A stretch of DNA of 64,000 nt from Terriglobales bacterium (GTDB lineage: Bacteria > Acidobacteriota > Terriglobia > Terriglobales > Acidobacteriaceae), in NCBI GenBank assembly GCA_025934735.1, contig JAICWP010000007.1, positions 62,001 through 126,000 on the forward strand, read 5' to 3'. A model generated the notes under the pieces. That model saw only the letters and a program-made list of their open reading frames with translations. It searched no databases and was not told the DNA's origin. Numbering within the stretch: position 1 is the stretch's first letter; every line of letters begins with the position of its first letter. Shown here piece after piece: positions 54,867 through 64,000 of this stretch. Both the position numbers and the translations under genes were made by a program.

Positions 54867-57800
54867 CTACCACGTCTTGCGAATCCTCGTGTCGAAGGCA
54901 AAGCCGCCGTTCTGGTCGCGGGTCCCGCTGAACGACAACTTGGGCGAAACCTTGTACTGCAACTGGATGACCTGCTCCTGGGTGCTGGTCACGTCGCTCG
55001 AAAACGTGACAAACAGGTTACCGGTAACTCTTTGCTGAATTGTGATGCGCGCACCTTTGTTCGCTGACCCGGAATTGGCCACTCCTCCCAGTTCAGGATC
55101 TACCGAGAGCTGGGAAATGCCCGCAACCTTGGCGACGCGGCTGGTTACCTGGCTGGTGACTTGCGAAGCGACCACCGATTCCGCTCCCAGCGTGCCCGGG
55201 GTGGGATTGGCCGCCGCAGCTTCCACGGTGCTGCCGAACGCCAGCAGGTGAATGATGTCGGCGGGTGGCAGGGCTGGGACCGAAGAATAGTTGGTATGCA
55301 TGCGGTCCACCGGCCCTTCGAAGCGAAGATATATCTGGTACTGCTTAATGGTCGTATTGGCGGATACGTTGAGCGTTGGCTCGGTGCGCGTGGGATTGGC
55401 GAACTGAATCGTTCCGCCTTCCAGCACGTACCGGTTACCCATAAAAATCAGATCGCCGCCGTTTATGTTCACCCGTCCCAGGATGACGGGGTCAGACGCC
55501 GTGCCCCGCAGTTGTAGGTTGGCAGCTGCCTGCAGACTCAGTGTGCGGCTCACCATGTTCACTCCCGTGGTAGATTCCACCGCAACATTCAAGCGTAAAT
55601 TCTGAGTAAACCCGCCCACTGGCGGGGGTGCCGCTTCGCCGCCGGCGAACTGGTTGAGGAAGGTGGTGAGGTCGAAGTCCGGAGTAAACGACAGCTCGTT
55701 CACCTGCACCCGGCCGCCCAGCATGGCCGCTTCACGGGTGCCGACAAGGGTCAGGTTCAGGTTCAGGCCCTCGCGAATCCCTTCCGGATAGAGCAGGCGC
55801 ATGTCTTTCGCCGCCATGGCCAGATCAAAACGGAGTGCGGGACGGTACATGACCCCGCCGGAGGCGGTCACCGTGCCGCCGCCCACTGTGCCCTCAAAGT
55901 GCGTGATGTCCAGGCGGTTTCGGGTCAGCGTCAAAACGCCGTTCCCGTTCTGCAGCCCAATGGGCACACTACCCGAAGCCAGGTTCGCGTTGACGATTTG
56001 CACCTGGCCCTGAATGTTGGGATTCGAACGCACGCCATAGGAGTTGATGTTCAGACGCACCTCTCCCGAACTGGTAATGTCCGGCGAAAACAGCTGCGCG
56101 ATCTGCAAGTTGATGTTGCCTACCAGCAGCATCGAGGCGGGCGCCGCGCTGTTGGTCGGAACCGTTGCCTGCATCTGCAGATTGGTGTCGGTGCCGTTGA
56201 TGGTGGTGCGCTGCAGGGCCAGTACGCCGTTCACATAATCAATGTGGATGGGCGCGGCCGCTCCTAAACGAATGGTGTTCCTGTAATTCACCTGCAGAAG
56301 CGGGATGGTCGCGTGGGCGTTGAGGGCGGCGCGATTCTTCAGCGGGCCCTGCAAGGTGGCATGCAGCTCGGTCTCACCTGACATGTCCGCCGCTTGGGTG
56401 GGCGCGTACAGGGCCAAGATGGGCTGCAATGCTACCTTACTGGTGTCGATCGCCGCCGTAGTGTAGTAAGCGCCTGTCAGGTTCACTCGAGCGTGAGCGC
56501 TGATGGACGTGCCAATCACCTGCGAGTTCAAAGCAACCGTCGCCACATGGTTGGCCACATTGGCCTGCATGAGGAGTGAATTGACCGTCTGGTTTTCAAT
56601 CGCCAGTTGCGGCACCTGCACGGTCGCGGTCAGCTGCGGGTTGTGGAAACTTCCCTGCCCGCTGGCAGTCAGGTTCACGACTCCTGATACCGGCATGTTG
56701 CGCGCCTTCACTTCCTGCAATTGGGCCAACTGGATGCCGACCGCGCGCAGTTGCGTGCTGTAAGTCTGGGCGCGCGGGTCCACTGTGAACGTTGCCTGTG
56801 CCGTGCCGGCCCGCGGCAGCTGCAGGCCAAGGCTCCCGCGCACCTGTGTGCCATTGGCCTGGAACTGCAGAACGGCCGATTGCAAGGGCTGGCCCTCCAC
56901 CTGGGCCTTGGTCAGCTTCATGTTTCCCTGGCCGGTGGGATTCAGCTCCGAACCGTGCAGCGAGACATTGAAAGAGAGAACGCCAGAGGCGGGCACTTGC
57001 TTCCCTGCTGTCCGCGCCAAGTTGTCCAGGTTAAGCTGGGAGCCGTTCAGCGCGATCTGCAAGGGGCTGGACGAGGTGAACTTCCACTGCCGGAGGCCGA
57101 CGCCCAGATTGAACGTAATTCGCCCGGCGGCGGGTGACTGTAAACTACCGTTCCGCAGGCTGGCTTGTGATGGGCCGGCGCTCACATCGGTGCGCAGCGA
57201 CTTCCATGCGCCTCCGTTCACGCGCAAGTTGCTGGCCGTCAGCACTCCCTTCAATTGCGGGCGCGCCGTGGAGCCGCGAACGGTTCCCACAAAAGCTCCC
57301 TGCCCATAGACATTCATGCCCGCGGTCGTGCTCGCCGGCAGAGAGCTTTCCAGCTCGTGCAGATTGTTGGAGGTAAACCGGACATTCAGAGCGGACGAGG
57401 TGCTCAGGATTCCGTTCAATACGACCGCGGTTTCCGGAGTACGGATATAGCTGGGCGCAAGCGCCAGTTCCTGATTGCGAGCCGTGTACCGCCCCTGAAT
57501 CTGCGCATTGAGCGGCACTCGCCCGCCGGCACCCGCCGGCTGGAAACTGCCTTGGGCGTTGGCGTTCAGGTTCGCCACCAGGTTGTTCATGGTCTTGCCC
57601 CAGGCAGCGTTCAGATTCAGGTTGCTGCTTCCCGCCAGCTTCAGATCCTTCACCGCGGTGGAGCTGCTGACGGCGCTTAGCGCTCCCAGCGAAACCTGGC
57701 GCAAGGCGGCCTGCACCCGGGTATGAGTAGCACCGGCGAGATCGGCCATAATGGCATTGCCGCTGAGCTGCCCGCCGAATACCAAGCCGCGCAAATTCGT

Positions 57801-58889
57801 AATGTAAAGATTCCCTCCAGCCAGGCGGTAGTTAGCCCCAAGATCACGAAGCTGCGCGCGCACGCTGCCGCTGCGCAACTGCAGCAGCGGGCTGCTCAAG
57901 GTGCCGGTCAATCGCGCCGCCTCCAGCATGGGCTGGTTGGGACGGCTCTGATACTGCAAGTTGCCGTTCAGCCGGATATCGCCCAGTGGCAGGGACGGGT
58001 TCTTCATGATGCGCCGGAACTCAGCCGTGTTCAGCAGGGCATCGTAGTTGGCCTGCAGGTTGGGATGGACGTAATCGCTCAGTGTCGCCGTCAGCACGAA
58101 CCGGGAGGATCCGCTGGTCAGCACGGCACGCTGCAGAGTGAACTGGCTGGGGCTGGCGATAAAACTCGCCTGCAAGTCATGCGGGATGGGATTGAAGGTA
58201 CCCATCTGCAGGCGCCCGTTGCTGTAGCTCATATTCCCGGAGTAGCTGCGATCGGCGGTGTTGAAGGCCGACTGGAACTGCAGGTTGTGCAGGTCCGCGT
58301 TGAGCACGCTTTTACGGTTGTTGTAGTAAACCTCTCCACGATCCAGCACGGCATGCCGCACACCAAGATCAAAAATGCTGGTTTGGCTTTGTCCGCTGCT
58401 CTTGCTTTTCGGCAGGTTGTCCGTCCCATGCCGGTCTACAAACGCTCGCGCCACCGGGTGGTCCACCTGCAAGGAATTAAAGTACCACTGGCGGTGAAGC
58501 AAAGAGGTGACCTGTATGCCGACCCGAATGTGGTCCGCCTGCAGAAGGGGCGGGGTTTGATACGGAGGCGCCCCATACACGGTCACGTTGTATAGGTCGA
58601 GGGTCGGGCTGATGCCGGAGAAGTGCAGGGCAAAGTTGCCCACTTTCACCTGCGTGCCTAATGAGGCAGTCACCTTCTTCTCTGCCGCATTCAAGACATA
58701 CTGGTGGGCGATGTTGCTCTTCAGCAGCACAACCACACCCACCACTACCAGGATGATGATGACGAGCACGCCAAGGCCGATCCACTTCAGGGCTCGGCGC
58801 CAGCCGTGGCCATGCGGCGGAGGCGCCTCGAGTCGCGGCGGCTGCGGTTCTCGGTCGGGAGGAATCGGTGGTACGGGTGCGGCGCTCAA
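54867..58889 (-). CDS. tamB: Translocation and assembly module TamB (AsmA-like)
   Basis: A 1,340-residue inner-membrane-anchored protein. A Pro-rich cytoplasmic start leads to one transmembrane helix ('ALKWIGLGVLVIIILVVVGV', about 34-53), then a very long periplasmic beta-groove of repeated AsmA/TamB strands, and a C-terminal TamB domain ('FMGNRYVLEGGTIQFANP', 'VSPKLSFSGTRDQNGGFAFD') ending 'TRIRKTW'. It bridges the two membranes and, with TamA, inserts outer-membrane proteins and/or carries phospholipids. The start is TTG at 58889, overlapping the upstream gene's stop as TTGA, so TamA and TamB are made together. Confidence 0.9.
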   Translation of the reverse strand: MSAAPVPPIPPDREPQPPRLEAPPPHGHGWRRALKWIGLGVLVIIILVVVGVVVLLKSNIAHQYVLNAAEKKVTASLGTQVKVGNFALHFSGISPTLDLYNVTVYGAPPYQTPPLLQADHIRVGIQVTSLLHRQWYFNSLQVDHPVARAFVDRHGTDNLPKSKSSGQSQTSIFDLGVRHAVLDRGEVYYNNRKSVLNADLHNLQFQSAFNTADRSYSGNMSYSNGRLQMGTFNPIPHDLQASFIASPSQFTLQRAVLTSGSSRFVLTATLSDYVHPNLQANYDALLNTAEFRRIMKNPSLPLGDIRLNGNLQYQSRPNQPMLEAARLTGTLSSPLLQLRSGSVRAQLRDLGANYRLAGGNLYITNLRGLVFGGQLSGNAIMADLAGATHTRVQAALRQVSLGALSAVSSSTAVKDLKLAGSSNLNLNAAWGKTMNNLVANLNANAQGSFQPAGAGGRVPLNAQIQGRYTARNQELALAPSYIRTPETAVVLNGILSTSSALNVRFTSNNLHELESSLPASTTAGMNVYGQGAFVGTVRGSTARPQLKGVLTASNLRVNGGAWKSLRTDVSAGPSQASLRNGSLQSPAAGRITFNLGVGLRQWKFTSSSPLQIALNGSQLNLDNLARTAGKQVPASGVLSFNVSLHGSELNPTGQGNMKLTKAQVEGQPLQSAVLQFQANGTQVRGSLGLQLPRAGTAQATFTVDPRAQTYSTQLRAVGIQLAQLQEVKARNMPVSGVVNLTASGQGSFHNPQLTATVQVPQLAIENQTVNSLLMQANVANHVATVALNSQVIGTSISAHARVNLTGAYYTTAAIDTSKVALQPILALYAPTQAADMSGETELHATLQGPLKNRAALNAHATIPLLQVNYRNTIRLGAAAPIHIDYVNGVLALQRTTINGTDTNLQMQATVPTNSAAPASMLLVGNINLQIAQLFSPDITSSGEVRLNINSYGVRSNPNIQGQVQIVNANLASGSVPIGLQNGNGVLTLTRNRLDITHFEGTVGGGTVTASGGVMYRPALRFDLAMAAKDMRLLYPEGIREGLNLNLTLVGTREAAMLGGRVQVNELSFTPDFDLTTFLNQFAGGEAAPPPVGGFTQNLRLNVAVESTTGVNMVSRTLSLQAAANLQLRGTASDPVILGRVNINGGDLIFMGNRYVLEGGTIQFANPTRTEPTLNVSANTTIKQYQIYLRFEGPVDRMHTNYSSVPALPPADIIHLLAFGSTVEAAAANPTPGTLGAESVVASQVTSQVTSRVAKVAGISQLSVDPELGGVANSGSANKGARITIQQRVTGNLFVTFSSDVTSTQEQVIQLQYKVSPKLSFSGTRDQNGGFAFDTRIRKTW

Positions 58890-61800
58890 AATGCTTGTCC
58901 TATGGTTACGAAGAATTGTGTAGCTTTGACTCCCGGCGGCGGGTTCAGGTTGTGTCCGAGATCAATGCGTATGGGCCCCACCGGGGTTTTGTAGCGCAAG
59001 CCTAGGCCCACGCTGTTGGTGTAATCGGCGCCAAAGTTATGGAAGCCGATACGCTGATACACGTTGCCGCCGTCATAAAATGGCACTATGCCCAGGTTCT
59101 TGTGCAACAAAGGAAGGTCGTAGTTAATAGGAATGCGGAACTCGGAATTGAGCAGGAACAACTGGTCGCCGCCGGTGGGCACGGTGATGAACGCACAGGT
59201 GGAAGGCACGCCCGGTGTGCCGCAGGCGGGAATGCTTTTTTGCGGGCCCGCTCCGTTCAGAGGAAACCCGCGGAGGGTGCTACCACCGCCGGAAAAGAAT
59301 CTCTCGCTCAGCGGAACATGGCTGTTGCCAAAGGGCTGCTCCAAGCCGATGCGCAAGCTGTTGGCCCAGATGACGCCCTTGAGAATGTCCTTGTAGTAAG
59401 CCGTCTGCAGCATCAGCCGGGCAAAACTGAAGTTGGAGCCCAGGGCGGCCGGGTTGAAGCTTAACTCATACGTTTCGTAAATGCCTTTGTGCGCGTCCAG
59501 AGCGTTGTCGCGCGTGTCGCGGACAAAGCTGGCGGAGAGAGTGGAAAGCCGGACGTGCCGGTCCGACGCTGGCACCAGGCCAGGGATCAGCAGCCGCGTA
59601 AGCCCGGTCTCGCTGAAGTTGTAGCGCAGGAACAGGTTGTCGGTCTTATCCGCATTCATCGCGTGCTGAAACTGCAATCCGGTGTTGGCCTGTCGCGAGG
59701 TAAAAATGGGATTCTCGCTGTTGTGCTCCCCGCCTATGGAGACCGTGGCCGTCCAATCGGTCCAGCGGAAGTTGGGGTTTATGTAGCTGATGGAGCCCTG
59801 CTGGTCCAGGCGGCCGGCCAACCCGGAGATGGTGAAGGACTCGCCCTTGCCTCGCACGTCGCTGCGCGTGTACTCAAAAGAGCCGCGCGGTCCCCAAAAC
59901 GTTTTCTGGCTGGTTTTGAACTTGGAGGGCAGGCCCACAGGCGGCAGTCCCGGCAGGGCCACCGTGCCGCTGGGCACGCTGCCTCCGCGATTGATCACCT
60001 CAAAACCGAAGCCGTACGTGATGGCATTGCGCTTTGCCTCGTGCACCTTGACCAGGACTTCCTCCTGGTGCTGAGTGGTGATGCGCCGCCGCGGGTCAAT
60101 TTCGGCCCAGTCATAAATTCCGGGAGTGTAGAGCTTGGTCTCCGAGGTGAGCATGTCGCTTTCGCGCAGCGGCTTACCCGGCTGCAAGCTGCTGATTTCG
60201 CGATCAATCAGCTTCTGGTCGCTGTGTCGCCGTCCCAGAGTCAACACTCGCGTCGTGCGCACCTGTGGCCCTTCCTCAATTTGGTAGGTGACCACCAGCT
60301 GGTGCGGTTGTTTGGGAAGTGGCTTTACGGTCTCGCGGAACGTTGCCGTCAGGTATCCCAGATCCAGGTAACGCGCCATCAGGTTGTTGCGATCTTCATT
60401 GACGTTCTTCTGCGAATAGGGCTGCCCGGGGGCAAGTAGCAAGCCGTGCGGCGCCAGTTGCGACAGCGGCACCGTTGCGTTGCCCTCCACCTTCAGCGCT
60501 TCCACAATGTCCTGCGGCCCTTCGTCCACCCGGAACGTAACCAGCACATTGCCATTGCTATGAGTTGTGACCTGGGGAGTCACTTTCACGCTGCTGAATC
60601 CTGCCGCCTTGTATATGTTCTCCAGATTCCGCACGCTGGTGTGCACCAGCTTCTCGCTGAAGTCGCCATGCTCGAACCACAACCAGCCCGCCTTCTTGAC
60701 CGTAACATGGGGCCGGAGTTGCGCGTCGGACATGTGGCGATTGCCGGCGATCGCGACCTCGCCTACCCTATGCCGCGGCCCCTTCGTGATCTGATAAGTA
60801 ATGGTTTCGCCATTCGCCTGCTGCTGGACTTTGCTGGCGACCTGCACATTGAAGTAGCCCTTCGACTGGAAATAGGAGACCAGGTTCTGCCGCCCTTCCT
60901 GGATCAACTCCGGGTCCACTCCGATCTGGGCATACACCGGAAGCAGCTTGGCCCTGTCCCAGCTCCAGATGTGGCCGCCCACCAGCTTGACGTGCACCAT
61001 CGGCCCTGCCTGCACTTGAAACGTGATGTCAGCCCGGTTGGTGCCCGGATTGTAATTGGCGCCGACCAGGTGCACCTTGGCTGCCAGGCGCCCCTGCCCA
61101 TTGAGTGCGTTTTCGATGTACCGGGTGGCATTCTGCAGGGTTTTTATCTTGTAAGTCTTGCCCGGACGAATGGCGGAGCCGCGCAGGCGGGCCAGAATGG
61201 AATGCACCTTTCCCCGCAGGTAGTTCGATTCCTGCGGCGTGGCCCCCGTGATAATGACGCGCCCGAATTTGGCCCGCCGTCCCAGCGTCACGTGAAAAAT
61301 CACGTCACTGATGCCGTACTGCCGGTGTTGCTCCAGGGTAGCTTCCACATTCGACAGGAAAAACCCGCTGCGGCGAAAAAAAGTCTGCAGGTTGTTTTGC
61401 GCGTCCTGCACGTCCACCGGCGTATACACGCCCCGGGGCGGATAGTTGGTCACTTGCAGCAGGCGAGCGTAGGTGAAATGCCCCAGCGCTCCGGGAAATT
61501 CATAAATGCCGAAGTACACCGCCGGCTCCAGTATCAGCAGCACTCGTACTCCTCCCGGCTCCGGGCGCACCTGCAGCTGCACGTCCTGGAACTTGCCGGT
61601 TCCCTTTAGCGCGGCAATACTCTGGTTCACCTTGGCGATGGAAAATGGGGTATTCGGGCGCTGCGCCAGCAAATGCTCATACCCCGCCCCATTCACCTCA
61701 GGCCTGCCCGCCAGCTCGATCGAGGTTACGTTCTGGCCTTCATAGGAAGGCAGTACCTCCTGGGTGAAGCGGGAAGTCTTGGGCGGTTCCCCCGGGCCGT

Positions 61801-61963
61801 GCGGGTTTTGAGGGTTCGCCTGGGCCCAAAGCGGCAGCTCGCAGGTGAGCAGGAATGCAAGCACCGACATGGCTGCGAGCTGAACAACTTGCAGCCAGAG
61901 CGGCGAGCGTTGCCTCTCGGCGGCTAATTGAGCCGATTTCTGCTTACCCCGAGGTCTGCGCAC
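58886..61963 (-). CDS. tamA: BamA/TamA family outer-membrane assembly protein with many POTRA domains
   Basis: A 1,025-residue Omp85 protein. A hydrophobic export signal ('QLAAMSVLAFLLTCELPLWA', about 28-47) is followed by some 600 residues of POTRA-type repeats (e.g. 'GQNVTSIELAGRPEVNG', 'RAKFGRVIITGATPQE', 'RHRVGEVAIAGNRHMSDAQL', 'DIVEALKVEGNATVPLSQL', 'QVRTTRVLTLGRRHSDQKL') and a C-terminal 16-stranded barrel with the 'GGGSTLRGFPLNG' loop-6 motif and ending 'FFVTIGQAF'. E. coli TamA has three POTRAs and BamA five; here there may be six or seven. Start is GTG at 61963 with a weak ribosome binding site; an ATG 93 bases downstream is possible. Confidence 0.88.
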   Translation of the reverse strand: MRRPRGKQKSAQLAAERQRSPLWLQVVQLAAMSVLAFLLTCELPLWAQANPQNPHGPGEPPKTSRFTQEVLPSYEGQNVTSIELAGRPEVNGAGYEHLLAQRPNTPFSIAKVNQSIAALKGTGKFQDVQLQVRPEPGGVRVLLILEPAVYFGIYEFPGALGHFTYARLLQVTNYPPRGVYTPVDVQDAQNNLQTFFRRSGFFLSNVEATLEQHRQYGISDVIFHVTLGRRAKFGRVIITGATPQESNYLRGKVHSILARLRGSAIRPGKTYKIKTLQNATRYIENALNGQGRLAAKVHLVGANYNPGTNRADITFQVQAGPMVHVKLVGGHIWSWDRAKLLPVYAQIGVDPELIQEGRQNLVSYFQSKGYFNVQVASKVQQQANGETITYQITKGPRHRVGEVAIAGNRHMSDAQLRPHVTVKKAGWLWFEHGDFSEKLVHTSVRNLENIYKAAGFSSVKVTPQVTTHSNGNVLVTFRVDEGPQDIVEALKVEGNATVPLSQLAPHGLLLAPGQPYSQKNVNEDRNNLMARYLDLGYLTATFRETVKPLPKQPHQLVVTYQIEEGPQVRTTRVLTLGRRHSDQKLIDREISSLQPGKPLRESDMLTSETKLYTPGIYDWAEIDPRRRITTQHQEEVLVKVHEAKRNAITYGFGFEVINRGGSVPSGTVALPGLPPVGLPSKFKTSQKTFWGPRGSFEYTRSDVRGKGESFTISGLAGRLDQQGSISYINPNFRWTDWTATVSIGGEHNSENPIFTSRQANTGLQFQHAMNADKTDNLFLRYNFSETGLTRLLIPGLVPASDRHVRLSTLSASFVRDTRDNALDAHKGIYETYELSFNPAALGSNFSFARLMLQTAYYKDILKGVIWANSLRIGLEQPFGNSHVPLSERFFSGGGSTLRGFPLNGAGPQKSIPACGTPGVPSTCAFITVPTGGDQLFLLNSEFRIPINYDLPLLHKNLGIVPFYDGGNVYQRIGFHNFGADYTNSVGLGLRYKTPVGPIRIDLGHNLNPPPGVKATQFFVTIGQAF

Positions 61964-62406
61964 AACATCACATCCCGAGATGATGAGGAGAATTCACGAC
62001 GTGAACCACTGGGGTGAGATGAAGGGCTAAGGCAAGCGTTTGTCCAACACGCTAAAATAGCGAATGCATCCAGCATCACTGGAACCCCGTGGCTAATCGG
62101 CAGGAACTCTGCTTGCCGAAACAAACCAGCAATCCCGAACTTCCCAACCCGGCATCGGAATAGCAACAACCTGCTTTGCTTACCCCTTTGCCGGTTGTAA
62201 GAGTGGGACAGAGCAAGTTCCGTCCCACTCTCCTTACTAAAATCCATCTCACCATGCGGACTTGCTTTGATGTGCCCGGATCATCAGGCGATTGAAGCGA
62301 CACAATTCTGCACATTCTGTCCGTCTTCCCGGCACTCCCGGCAGTGATGTTGTGCGTCGGACAGTTCTGTGGCACAGTTTTGCAGGTAGAGGACGGGAGG
62401 GATCTT
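61964..62406. other. 443-bp divergent intergenic region between tamA and the following exported-protein gene
   Basis: No supported gene. Two perfect small hairpins are visible: CGCTA-AAA-TAGCG (62050-62062) and AGAGTGGGAC/GTCCCACTCT (62200-62209 with 62222-62231, 12-base loop). Neither has a T-tract. The right end holds the GGGAGGG ribosome binding site of the next gene. No convincing -35/-10 pair was found on either strand. Confidence 0.5.
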
Positions 62407-63573
62407 ATGAAAGCCGTCCGTAACACATTCCTCGCAACCACCCTGCTCATCCTGGTGCTGGGCCTGCCGGCGCCGGCGCAGACCGCTTCGGATCAAACAT
62501 CCGATTCCCCGCAGTCATTGAACAGCACCACCAATCTGCAGGACCAATCCGGAGCCGCCACTCCCACTCGCGTCATTCAGTCCCACCAGCAAGAAGACGG
62601 CAGGACGGTGGACGTCCAGACTCTGCAGAGGCAGAGCATCAACGGCGGCACAGAAGTTTATGGGCAAACTGAAAGCGAAACCGTGAAGGTGAACGCTACC
62701 ACCACACGGATAACCACCCGCCACTTCGTGACCAACAGCGACGGCCAGAAGGTGCTCAACGGTGTGACCGTGGAAGAGAAACGGGAATTGCCGGATGGCG
62801 CCGAAAACGTCCTCAGCACCGTATCCCGCCCAGATGCCGATGGCAAGCTGCAGGTGACGCAGCGGGAGGTCCAGCAATCCGAGCAGACCGGTCCTGGCGT
62901 CCGCACCACCAACACCACCGTGCTGCTGCCTGGTCCCGATGGCGCGCTGGCTCCCAGCACGCAAACTCACGAGGTCCAAAAGCAGTTGCAGCCGGGAATG
63001 ACCGAATACACCCGGTCGCTTTCTCTGCGGAACGGCGACGGCAATTGGCAGGTCAATGAAGTTCGCCAAGGGACGATTCAGAAGAGCGGCAGCACGGAAA
63101 CCAAGCAAGAAAATGTTTCTCGCCTCAATGCCGATGGGCAAATGGCCGTCATGGAAAAGACGGTCAGCAAGGAAACCAAAACCGATGGCGAGCAGCGCAA
63201 GGAGGTGCAGAAATTCTCTATCACCATGGGGGGCGCGATCGCCTATCCCGATGGCCAGATGCACCTTGATCGCCAGCTCACCACCGTGACCCGCACCGGA
63301 CCCGGAGGCGAGCAGGTCACGGAACAGCAGGTCAATGAGCGCAGTCCCGCTGCGCCGGAGGAGGGTTTGCGGCCCAGCCAACGCGTTCTCGACATCACCC
63401 GCCCCGGCATGGAGGGTGTCAAACAGCAAACCGTCAGCATCGAGTCAGCCAGTCCCAATGGCGGCATGAATGTGGTCTGGGTGAACACCAGCAAGCTCAG
63501 CGGCAATGGCCCGGTTACGGTGGATACGAAGCAGTCGCCGGCACAAAAGTCGGCGACTCCCGCGCCACACTAA
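62407..63573 (+). CDS. Exported protein of unknown function, Thr/Gln/Ser-rich
   Basis: A 388-residue exported protein. The ATG at 62407, preceded by GGGAGGG, gives a clean signal peptide ('KAVRNTFLATTLLILVLGLP', cleavage near 'APAQT'). The mature part is highly polar, with irregular repeats of about 40 residues of the type 'RxxTTxxVTxxDGQ', 'TVSRPDADGKLQVTQREVQQ' and 'NVSRLNADGQMAVMEKTVSK' that predict long beta-strand ladders. It has no Cys in the mature region. No family recognised. Strand-rich repeats suggest a surface or periplasmic fibre, but this is inference. It may be followed in the same transcript by rpiA 49 bases later. Confidence 0.7.
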   Translation: MKAVRNTFLATTLLILVLGLPAPAQTASDQTSDSPQSLNSTTNLQDQSGAATPTRVIQSHQQEDGRTVDVQTLQRQSINGGTEVYGQTESETVKVNATTTRITTRHFVTNSDGQKVLNGVTVEEKRELPDGAENVLSTVSRPDADGKLQVTQREVQQSEQTGPGVRTTNTTVLLPGPDGALAPSTQTHEVQKQLQPGMTEYTRSLSLRNGDGNWQVNEVRQGTIQKSGSTETKQENVSRLNADGQMAVMEKTVSKETKTDGEQRKEVQKFSITMGGAIAYPDGQMHLDRQLTTVTRTGPGGEQVTEQQVNERSPAAPEEGLRPSQRVLDITRPGMEGVKQQTVSIESASPNGGMNVVWVNTSKLSGNGPVTVDTKQSPAQKSATPAPH

Positions 63574-63622
63574 AGGCTCGGGATTGTTGCTCCCCGCTTC
63601 CCTGCTGTAGTAGATGTGGTAA

Positions 63623-64000
63623 GTGCGAGAATCCGAAGATCCCGCAGCGCGGCAGCATTCAGCTTATAAACAGCAGGCCGCCGAGCACGCTGTCACCTTC
63701 GTGAATTCCGGAATGGTGGTGGGCTTGGGAACGGGCTCAACCGCCATTTTTGCTATCCGCCGCATTTCCGAACTGCTGCGCGCAGGGCAATTGCACGAGA
63801 TTGTCGGCTTTGCCACTTCCCAAGCCACTTGGGAGGAAGCGCGGCGGTTGGGCATTCCTCTGCTGGCCGAAGACATGCCGAGAGCTATTGACCTCACCAT
63901 AGATGGTGCCGACGAAGTGGATCCCCACCTGAACCTTATCAAAGGCGGGGGCGGAGCCCTCCTGCGGGAAAAAATAGTCGCCCAGGCCAGCCGGCGCGTA
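63623..64000 (+). CDS. rpiA: Ribose-5-phosphate isomerase A, 3' end cut by window edge
   Basis: RpiA interconverts ribose-5-phosphate and ribulose-5-phosphate in the pentose phosphate pathway. The first 126 codons are present: '[18 protein letters not shown]' with the phosphate loop, '[19 protein letters not shown]', '[18 protein letters not shown]' with the catalytic Asp residues, and '[12 protein letters not shown]'. The start is taken as GTG at 63623, about 27 residues before the GMVVGLG block as usual in the family; there is no strong ribosome binding site and no in-frame ATG upstream without a stop. Confidence 0.92.
   Translation, partial: MRESEDPAARQHSAYKQQAAEHAVTFVNSGMVVGLGTGSTAIFAIRRISELLRAGQLHEIVGFATSQATWEEARRLGIPLLAEDMPRAIDLTIDGADEVDPHLNLIKGGGGALLREKIVAQASRRV

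Overview
The window is about 60% GC and almost entirely chromosomal housekeeping and accessory metabolism. It most likely comes from a member of the Acidobacteriota (Terriglobia-like soil lineage). The basis is inference from gene content: a VWFA-related protein of the acidobacterial type, a 1,200-residue TonB receptor with an N-terminal carboxypeptidase-regulatory domain, free-standing carboxypeptidase-regulatory-like proteins, many Tat-exported oxidoreductases and the TamA/TamB-type envelope pair. I see no transposase, phage gene, CRISPR array, tRNA or rRNA.

Layout. 1-5.8 kb (minus strand): an operon-like run ending off the left edge with MTA phosphorylase, a PfkB kinase, a GT39-like membrane protein, MgtC, DapF and an LD-carboxypeptidase; the last two act on meso-diaminopimelate peptidoglycan. 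6.1-7.9 kb: a small outer-membrane barrel (with a strong terminator) and a VWA protein. 8-11.5 kb (minus): a Tat-exported YtcJ-like amidohydrolase and a gamma-glutamyltransferase. 11.65-13.6 kb: an exported metallo-beta-lactamase/redoxin fusion read through an in-frame TGA, then a cupin. 13.7-16.4 kb (minus): a two-subunit IorAB-type molybdenum hydroxylase. 16.7-22.7 kb: three tandem paralogous Tat-exported FAD dehydrogenases. 22.7-24.6 kb (minus): a membrane TPR protein. 24.85-31.3 kb: an arginine operon argR-argC-argB-argF-argG-argH-N-acetylglutamate synthase, headed by a good sigma70 promoter overlapped by ARG-box-like sites. 31.3-35.5 kb (minus): sugar kinase plus two carboxypeptidase-regulatory-like exported proteins. 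35.8-40.6 kb: orphan Flp-like pilin, prolyl oligopeptidase, a decayed aldo/keto reductase, a metallophosphoesterase and a K+-channel-like RCK protein. 40.8-47.6 kb: LysR regulator with a striking operator, M28 peptidase, double PilZ protein, HEAT protein, DUF1360 and small proteins, DoxX. 47.6-52.9 kb: GH30 glycosidase divergent from a TonB-dependent receptor, with a perfect CRP-type site between them. 53-62 kb (minus): M48 protease, a small membrane protein, then TamB and a multi-POTRA TamA/BamA protein. 62.4-64 kb: an exported repeat-like protein and the 5' part of rpiA.

The most striking item is the probable selenoprotein at 11653-13104. A single in-frame TGA (12751-12753) sits exactly where the first Cys of a thioredoxin-type WCPYC active site is expected. 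The reading frame continues to a full redoxin domain, and a hairpin of bacterial-SECIS form lies at the expected distance downstream. Other points of interest are a DapF homologue with both catalytic cysteines changed to serine, a potassium-channel-like protein without the GYG filter, palindromic operators at the lysR and GH30/TonB loci, an aldo/keto reductase pseudogene, and a dispersed GTCATCCTGAG repeat.
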